Below are positions 58,044 to 64,000 of a stretch of 64,000 nucleotides of DNA, in pieces. The first letter of the stretch is position 1; the number at the start of each line of letters is the position of its first letter. Location: NCBI GenBank assembly GCA_910587785.1, contig CAJUOA010000002.1:20163-84162 (forward strand), read 5' to 3'. Below the pieces are notes generated by a model. The model saw only the letters and a program-made list of their open reading frames with translations. It was not told the DNA's origin and did not search any database. The stretch is from an uncultured Oscillospiraceae bacterium. GTDB lineage: Bacteria; Bacillota; Clostridia; Oscillospirales; Oscillospiraceae. The position numbers and the translations under genes were made by a program.

Positions 58044-60891
58044 GAGCGCCGACGGCCACCTGGAGGGGGACTACCGCTTCACCTTCCTGGTGGACGAGGT
58101 GGTCGTGGGCCTGGAGCGCATGATCCAGGAGGGGGAGCTGGTGGACCTCGTCAACCCCCGGGACTACACCTACTGGACCGGCGGCTTCTGGAGAGACGGC
58201 GCGGAGGTGTTCCAGGAGGCGTACATAGACATGGCGGACGTGGCGGCGGAGCTGGAGGCCGGAGGGCGCTATCTCCTCCGGGGATCCCTGGACGAGGAGA
58301 AGCCCGGCGTCGTCCGGGGCGGCACCGCCACGGACCCCGACGGCTCCCAGCGGAAGGTGACGCCCTCCCTCTGGTTCAAGCCCCTGGTGGAGGACGGTCC
58401 CTGGTACCTCTCCGTGCCGGAGGGGGAGGCGGACTTCTCCGACCCCCGCGTCGCCGGGCTTCTGGAGGAGATGAAGATCTACGACGACAACCAGCACGCC
58501 CAGCGCGTCTGGGCCTGCGGGGACCTGAGCGCCATGGTCACCACCGCCGACTGGACGGACGCCCAGGTCAGCCTCACGAAGGGCCGGTGGCTGACGGCGG
58601 AGGACACCGAGCTCAAGCGCCCGGTCTGCGTGGTCTGCGACTTCGGCAACCCGGACGCCATCCAGCTGGGGGAGACTATCACCATGAAGCTCCGGGACAT
58701 CACCCCGCCCGCCGTCTACTCCGGCCCGAAGGTGGGGGACGACCTGTATTGGCTTGCCTACCAGTATGGCTATCTCTGCCAGGAGGAGGACTTCACCCGG
58801 CTGGACGAGATCGAGGCAACCAGCGTCACCATCGACTTTGAGGTGGTGGGCACCTACTCCTACGCCGGGAACTGGACCACGGAGTGCATCGGAAAGACCT
58901 TCATCCCTGCCTCCCTGGTGCCGGAGAACTTCACCCACACCCTGGAGGTCCCGGAGCCCCGGGAGGTGGCCTTCACCCTCACCGGGCCCGAGGTCCAGGA
59001 GGCGTTTCTCGCCGAGAGCGCGGAGGACCTTTTTGCCATGGGGTACCGGGCCGTGATGCCGGAGAGCGGCTGGTCCAACTTCGTGGAGGCCACAGGGCCC
59101 ATCCTCCGCTCGTCGCTGTACAATGCGCTGGTCTTCGCGGCGGTGCTGACGGCGGGCCTCGCCATTGTCACCGTTGTTTACTTCTACATGCGCCGGAAGG
59201 AGCTCCCCATCGCCCGGGCCATGGGTCTCCCGGCGAAGACCTGCGTCCGGCAGAGCCTGACGCCCATCCTGCTCCTGGTGGGCGCGCCGGGGATCGCGCT
59301 GGGGGCCCTCTTCGGCTGGTGGTGGACGGCGCAAAACGCCGGGGACACCCTATCCGCGTTGGCCGAGTTCGGCACCATCGACCCCGCCTTCCTGCCCGGG
59401 GAGTGCTTAGCCGCAATGGCGGGCATCGCGTTCGCGCTCCTTGCGGGCATGACCCTGCTGGGGGCGGTGGTGATGGTCCGGCGTCCGGTGCTGGAACTGC
59501 TCCAGGGCGCGGCGCGGGCCGCTGTCAAGGAGGTCGCCGCAGGGACGGCGGAGCCCTCCCCCTTCGTGCCCTCCGAGGCCCGGGCGGCGGCGGTCACCAC
59601 CCTCCGCGCCGGGCAGGTGCGGAAGGACAAGCCGGGCCTCCGGGCGGGGCTGACATTCCGCTTCGTCCGGAGGCAGGCGGCGCGGGCGCGGCTCAAGACG
59701 GCGCTGACTATCCTCCTTGCGGCGGGGTTCACGGTGGGCCTTGCGGCCATCCAGCTCGCCATTGTTGGAAGTCAGGAGCGGATCAACTGGCTCTACGAGC
59801 ACACCCCCGTGGAGGCGGAACTGATGCCTGTTGGTGGGTCCTGGGTGGCGTCCATCCGCCGGGACACGGTCCAGGCGCTGATGGATTCCGGATACATCAC
59901 CGACTATCACTTTGAGGCGAGCGTCACCGTGGGGAGCGGCTATGCGCCCTATGACGCCTCCCAGGAGACGGGCCCCGCCCACCTGGGCCGCGGGGAGAGC
60001 CGCGGTCAGGGCCTCCTGGGCTTTGAGAGTGAGCGGGCCTTCCTCTCCTCCGTGGGGAGCGGGGCCGGGGTAACCATCACCTACCACGAGGGCTGGAACG
60101 GGTCCCTCTTTGCCCGGGAGTGGACCGGGGACTATGACCCGGCGGACAGCGATACCCTCTTCCCCGTGGTGGTGCCCAAGGCAGTCTACGACGAACTGGA
60201 GCTGGAGCCGGGGGCGAAGCTCCAGGTCTTTGCCCGGTCCCGGAGGCCCTTCGAGGTAGCGGGGTACTACGAGGGCTTCACCGGCGGCAGCTGCCCGGAC
60301 CCCCTGCTCCTGCCTCTGAGCGCCTGCCGGACCCTTTGCAGCGGACGGATCACCTACTCCAAGGCCCATGTGACCCTGGACCCGTCTCTGAACCGTCAGC
60401 TGGACCAGTTCGAGGCTGCGCTGACGGAGATCGCGGACCGTCAGCACACCAACAAGCTCCAGCCGGTGATCTGGGACGAGGAGCTCCGGCAGGCGGTGGC
60501 CCCTCTGGAGGGGAGCATCCAGCTCATGCGGGCGCTGTATCCGGTGACGCTGGTGCTGAGCCTCCTCTGTGCGGCGGGGGTTGCGGCGCTGTTCATCATG
60601 ACCAGCGCCAAGGAGGCGGCAATCCTCCGGGTGCAGGGCACGACGAAGCTTCGCACCCAGGTGATCCTGGGCCTCCAGCAGGCGGTGGCCTGCTCTGTGG
60701 GCTTGGCCGCAGGGCTGACGGGCGTCTTGCTCTACGTGGGCAGCGCCCGGCCAACCATGCTGGGCGGCGTCGCGGCCAGCTCCGGCCTCTGCGCCCTGGG
60801 GTACCTCGCCGCCGCCGTGATCGGCTCCGTCTCCAGTGCCTCCGTGGTCACGGGGCGGCATCCTTTGGAGATGTTACAGGTGAAGGAATAA
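57648..60891 (+). pseudogene. FtsX-like ABC permease, frameshifted in a G7 tract
   Basis: A large FtsX/MacB-like permease of ~1070 residues when repaired. The first helix (TVKAAALLIVTALLTFAFVSR) lies in the RelE frame; the remainder, from AEWLLLTQEAERLEGFYRATGG on, is one frame forward from about 57739. Removing one G from the seven at 57736-57742 restores a continuous reading frame to 60891. Four or more later helices pair as two FtsX domains (near 59100-59540 and 60530-60860). No clear start codon except a GTG at 57648, and no ATPase gene nearby. Could be a true mutation, phase variation or an assembly error. Confidence 0.72.
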
Positions 60892-60897
60892 AAGGAA

Positions 60898-60930
60898 GGC
60901 TGACGGGCCCCGCGGGCCCGTCAGCCTTTT
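60898..60930 (+). terminator. Terminator after the permease
   Basis: Thirteen-bp stem GGCTGACGGGCCC / GGGCCCGTCAGCC, three-base loop, TTTT. Confidence 0.92.
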
Positions 60931-60940
60931 GAATTTACAA

Positions 60941-61035
60941 AGGAGTGTTGGGCTTCGCCCAAACCCACCAGGGCTTCGCCCTGGACCCACGGCCTTTGAA
61001 AAGGCCGGCGAAACTTTTATGTCGCGCTACGCGCC
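60941..61035 (+). repeat. Dispersed multi-hairpin element, copy 2
   Basis: Same series of small hairpins as at 11913-12030: GGGCTTCGCCC, CAGGGCTTCGCCCTG, CGGCCTTTGAAAAGGCCG, GAAACTTTTAT and GCGCTACGCGC. The long CCAGGGG hairpin is absent. It lies between the convergent permease and acsB. Confidence 0.85.
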
Positions 61036-61053
61036 AAAACCTGGAAGTGCGCC

Positions 61054-63183
61054 TTACATCAACGGCTCCAGATTCAGCACCGGGTGATTCTTCTCGGTGA
61101 GGAAATTGAGGAGCTCCTCGGCGTCGCTGGTGACGGTCTCATCGGCCACCATGTCGCAGAAGTTGTCGATGCCCAGCGTCTCCTTGGCGGTGGCGTTGAG
61201 GCGGGCGGAGACATCGTCCTTGAGCTCCTTGGGCATCCAGACGATGCGGGCCACGCCGCCCTCGGCGCTTGCGAACTTCTTGGATGCGATGAAGTGGCGT
61301 CCATGGCCCATGAAGCCCGGGGTCTGCACGCCGCCGCCGGTCATGGAGGCAAGCTCGCCGAAGGTCATGCCCGTGGGGGTCATTCCGGCGAACTCGCGGT
61401 TGACGATCACGAGGCCGTTGCTCATGGGCTCGATGCCGCAGATGCACTCGAAGCAGCCGCAGCTGGTCATGGGGTCCTGCATGATGGAGTAGAGGCTCAC
61501 ATGCTCCACCGCGCCCTGGGTGGCGGCGTGGACCATGCGGTCAACGTCGGGGTAGTAGCCCATGACGGCGTCGGTGCACCCCTCCTTGCTGATGGGCTGG
61601 GAGGGACCGGCGTCGTTGAGCTCCTTGGTAGCCTTGGCGTCCAGCCAGCTGACCGCGCCGCAGAGGCCCAGCCGCTCCGGCGTGACCACACAGCAGTGGC
61701 TGGGGGCGAAGGATTGGCACAGGGTGCAGGTGTAGAACCGGTCCACGCTCTCGTCGGTCATGGAGCTCAGGCGGTCGTCCCGGGCGTTGTAAGCGGGCAT
61801 GGCCTCCTCCTTGAGGATGCGGGCGGCCTTCTCCGGGTCGGTGACCAGGGTCACCTGGCACTTGTCCACCACCGCGTCGAACTCGTCCATGATCATGTTA
61901 TAGAGCACCTCGCCGAAGTGCTTCATGCGCAGGCCCTTGTCGTAGGCGTCGTGGGAGATGCGGATGCGGAACTGGTTGCGCTGTCCGGTGTGCATGACGC
62001 CCTCCATGTAGTTGAACCAGGCGTGGATCTTGCGCTCGATGACGGACTCGAAGTCCTTCTGCATCTTGGGCCCGGCGACCTCGATGTAGGTGGCGAGGGC
62101 GTATTCGACTTCGCCGCTGTCGATGTCCGGGCCGTCGATGACGATCTTGTGGTCCTCCACGGCGTCCATGTCCCGCATGGTGACCAGCTCGCAGGTGGTG
62201 TTCTTGTTGGACCAGAACTCCACCTTCATGTCGGCCTTGCGGATGATCTCACCCTCGAAAGCGGCGGCGAAGGCCACGGGGATGGGGAGCTCCTTGACCT
62301 TGATGCGGATATTGCGCAGGGCGAGGGAGCGCTTCACGGTCTCCGCGTGGTCCAGGACGGCCTCCAGGGCGCCGGGGACCTGGAGATCGCCGATGTCCTG
62401 GTCCACGACCACGGGGAAGCCCAGGGCGATGGCCCCCGCTCCGGCAGAGACCGTCACGGCGTCCAGCGGGCCGAAGGTGTTGACGAAGGCGGGGACCCGC
62501 TCCTTGGTGTAGGCCAGCAGACCTGCCAGATCGCCGGGCTGGACGTTGCCGAAGATGAGGGCGGCGCGGATGGCCACGGTGACCACATGGATGACGCTGG
62601 TGACGTCGTGGCCCAGGGGCACCACCCGGAGCTCCAGGCCCATCTTCACGCCCTGCTCCAGGGCCTGCTCGATGCAGCCGCCGATCATGAAGGTGAGGAT
62701 GCCCTTGGACTGGTAGTCCTTGACCACTTTCGCCACGGCGGCGGGGTCATCCGCCTTGCCCAGGACCACGGCCACGCCGGGGATGTCGCCCGTGACCAGG
62801 GGCACGCCCAGGGAGCGGATGATGGGGTCGGGGACGAAGCCGATGCCGGAGTCGGCCTCGTAGGGGTTGGCATTGTCCACGTACTTGAGGCCCTCGATGA
62901 TCTCCGCGCCCACGGCGGTGGCGAGGCCGGCGTTGAGGGCCGCGCCGATGTCATCGGCGTTGGTGATGAGGCTCTTGAGGACGCCCACGCAGGCGGGCAG
63001 GTCGCCCAGGGTCTTGACCTTCACGCCTGTGGCGGCGTAGATGGCGGGGAAGAAGTAGGCGGTGTCGGGGAAGGCGGCAGGGGTTTCGGCCCCGTGCTTG
63101 GCGATGGCGTCGTTTACCGCGCCCTCTGTCAGTCCAGCGACGGCGTTGGAACCGGCATAGATCAGATCAGTCAATGCGCTCAT
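61054..63183 (-). CDS. acsB: Acetyl-CoA synthase / CO-methylating subunit (AcsB/CdhC family)
   Basis: Catalyses assembly or cleavage of acetyl-CoA from CO, a methyl-corrinoid and CoA in the Wood-Ljungdahl pathway. It has 709 residues, full length. The ATG at 63183 follows AGGAGG. A-cluster ligands fit the Moorella spacing: Cys of CTLCQSFAPSHCC at about 482, 485 and 494, Cys of LGLCG at ~504, and the Cys-Gly-Cys in SCGCFECI near 571. The N-terminal half carries the CODH-interacting domain. No CODH, corrinoid or methyltransferase gene is adjacent in this window. Confidence 0.95.
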   Translation of the reverse strand: MSALTDLIYAGSNAVAGLTEGAVNDAIAKHGAETPAAFPDTAYFFPAIYAATGVKVKTLGDLPACVGVLKSLITNADDIGAALNAGLATAVGAEIIEGLKYVDNANPYEADSGIGFVPDPIIRSLGVPLVTGDIPGVAVVLGKADDPAAVAKVVKDYQSKGILTFMIGGCIEQALEQGVKMGLELRVVPLGHDVTSVIHVVTVAIRAALIFGNVQPGDLAGLLAYTKERVPAFVNTFGPLDAVTVSAGAGAIALGFPVVVDQDIGDLQVPGALEAVLDHAETVKRSLALRNIRIKVKELPIPVAFAAAFEGEIIRKADMKVEFWSNKNTTCELVTMRDMDAVEDHKIVIDGPDIDSGEVEYALATYIEVAGPKMQKDFESVIERKIHAWFNYMEGVMHTGQRNQFRIRISHDAYDKGLRMKHFGEVLYNMIMDEFDAVVDKCQVTLVTDPEKAARILKEEAMPAYNARDDRLSSMTDESVDRFYTCTLCQSFAPSHCCVVTPERLGLCGAVSWLDAKATKELNDAGPSQPISKEGCTDAVMGYYPDVDRMVHAATQGAVEHVSLYSIMQDPMTSCGCFECICGIEPMSNGLVIVNREFAGMTPTGMTFGELASMTGGGVQTPGFMGHGRHFIASKKFASAEGGVARIVWMPKELKDDVSARLNATAKETLGIDNFCDMVADETVTSDAEELLNFLTEKNHPVLNLEPLM

Positions 63184-63217
63184 AGAAATACAGCCTCCTG
63201 TTGATTGGGATTCATTT

Positions 63218-63246
63218 ATTATACCAAAATTTTCCCCGGCTGTACA
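63218..63246 (-). promoter_or_regulatory. Extended -10 promoter of acsB
   Basis: Minus strand TGG-TATAAT (extended -10, TATAAT at 63223-63218) with TGTACA (63246-63241) 17 bp upstream; start ~25-30 bases before AGGAGG. Confidence 0.65.
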
Positions 63247-63281
63247 GGGGGCATTGGATATTTTTTTAGACCCGGCGGCGG

Positions 63282-64000
63282 TCACCGGTGCCTGCGCGGC
63301 GCGGCGGTCAGGACGTACAGCAGAAACCAGGCGGCGGCGTGGACCGTCAGGATTCCGGCGTCTTTTGCCGCCGTACCCATGTTCCCAGCAGACAGGGCCA
63401 TAATGCCGTCAAAGGCGGGCTGGGATGGAACGATGTTGCAGACCACCGCCAGCGGCCCGCTGACCCCAATCAAAGCGCATAAAACGGGCACCGCGATAAA
63501 TACCAGCATGATGATCTTGATATAGACCACACCGATCATCAGGCCCTCGGAGAGCTTGCCGGTAAACAGTCCGATCAGCGCCGCCACAAAGGACGACAGA
63601 AGAATCAGGGCCAGCATTAGTCCCCAATGGTTCCAGGACAGTTGAAAGCAAATACACGCCGTTATGATAGACGAAAGACTTCCAAAGAGAAATCCCACTA
63701 CAACTTTCTGTAAAATGTACTGGCAGGGCGTCATGGGCAGTATCTCGTTGACAAACGCCACGCCGTCCTCTTTTTCGGAAATGATGTTCATGGCGTTGAA
63801 CGTACAGCCCATAAACATAGCCACGATCAGCACGGCGGGGATGAAAATGTATTGAAAACTTTCCAGAATGTCAGGGCGTTCCAGCGTCAAAACCTTCACC
63901 AGCTCCGCTTCTGCCCGCTGTTCATAGAGAGCCGGGAGTGTAGCCGCCGCCTGCTGGAAAATATCCAGCTCGTCCCCGCTGATTGCAGTTTTGATGCTGT
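63282..64000 (-). CDS. ABC-2-type transporter permease (N-terminus cut by window edge)
   Basis: Membrane component of an ABC-2 exporter or similar; the reading frame is open to the right edge. About six hydrophobic helices follow a soluble region (residues with DIFQQAAATLPALYEQRAEAEL near the edge). Blocks MFMGCTFNAMNIISEKEDGVAFVNEILPMTPCQYILQKVVVGF suggest the ABC2_membrane family (ISEKE and Pro-x-Thr/Ser motifs). Start codon and partner ATPase lie outside the window. Confidence 0.75.
   Translation of the reverse strand, partial: SIKTAISGDELDIFQQAAATLPALYEQRAEAELVKVLTLERPDILESFQYIFIPAVLIVAMFMGCTFNAMNIISEKEDGVAFVNEILPMTPCQYILQKVVVGFLFGSLSSIITACICFQLSWNHWGLMLALILLSSFVAALIGLFTGKLSEGLMIGVVYIKIIMLVFIAVPVLCALIGVSGPLAVVCNIVPSQPAFDGIMALSAGNMGTAAKDAGILTVHAAAWFLLYVLTAAPRRHR

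Noticed and set aside
1..64000. tRNA, rRNA, insertion sequence or prophage
   Set aside because: No cloverleaf pattern, rRNA segment, transposase, integrase or phage structural gene was recognised on either strand.

Overview
The window is about 62-63% GC by eye, with almost no mobile DNA. It looks like the chromosome of a motile, spore-former-class anaerobe, most likely an Oscillospiraceae-type Clostridium (Flavonifractor/Oscillibacter/Intestinimonas neighbourhood). The reasons are Gram-positive flagellar gene order (FliY instead of FliN, FlbD, CsrA-FliW, a DUF6470 protein), strong AGGAGG ribosome sites with frequent GTG/TTG starts, an acetyl-CoA synthase (AcsB) and an NADP-type clostridial glutamate dehydrogenase. 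Species assignment is inference.

Positions 1-23694, minus strand: a large flagellar locus. The distal block reads flgM-flgN-flgK-flgL-DUF6470-fliW-csrA and ends in a terminator at 17281-17322, the same order as in Bacillus. A new promoter (17010-17037) then drives flgB-flgC-fliE-fliF-fliG-fliH-fliI-fliJ, two unknown paralogous genes in the slot normally held by ylxF, then fliK-flgD-TIGR02530-type gene-flgE-flbD-motA-motB-fliM-fliY, which runs off the left edge. Hook and filament-junction proteins carry unusual repeat-rich inserts (FlgK, FlgL, FlgD). FliY carries duplicated FliM-like CheY-binding motifs, and fliL is missing from its usual place. A divergent PilZ gene (23986) and a response-regulator GGDEF gene (56169-57095) suggest c-di-GMP control of motility.

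Positions 24700-29060, plus strand: a PadR-controlled envelope cluster (PadR, DUF1700/DUF4097 protein, small membrane protein, two lipoproteins and an anchored protein). Next come gdhA (29374-30726) and a minus-strand group of small enzymes: two SnoaL-like proteins, a GNAT acetyltransferase and a DUF362 protein behind a MerR-style long-spacer promoter.

Positions 33261-44812: a transport and catabolic cluster with a TauE/SafE exporter, a class-I amidotransferase-like hydrolase, two tandem L-2-aminothiazoline-4-carboxylate-hydrolase-family proteins and a complete dipeptide/oligopeptide ABC importer. A divergent LysR regulator and an M20 amidohydrolase follow. I propose this as a candidate uptake and hydrolysis system for a sulfur-containing amino-acid derivative or modified peptide; the substrate is unknown.

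Positions 45266-52184: two alpha/beta-hydrolase esterases followed by an ATP-grasp ligase, then (minus strand) a heterodimeric ABC exporter co-transcribed with a HutD-family protein. Positions 52558-55247 hold housekeeping genes (murA, a YycJ-type MBL hydrolase, rlmH). The right end has a YiiX-like amidase, the GGDEF regulator, a RelE-like ORF running in frame into a frameshifted FtsX-like permease remnant, an apparently solitary acsB, and a truncated ABC-2 permease at the edge.

Two families of non-coding repeats recur: a multi-hairpin element at 11913-12030 and 60941-61035 with compensatory stem changes, and short GGGGCG/CGCCCC dyads in several intergenic gaps (45.1, 46.9, 53.9, 55.3 and 57.2 kb).
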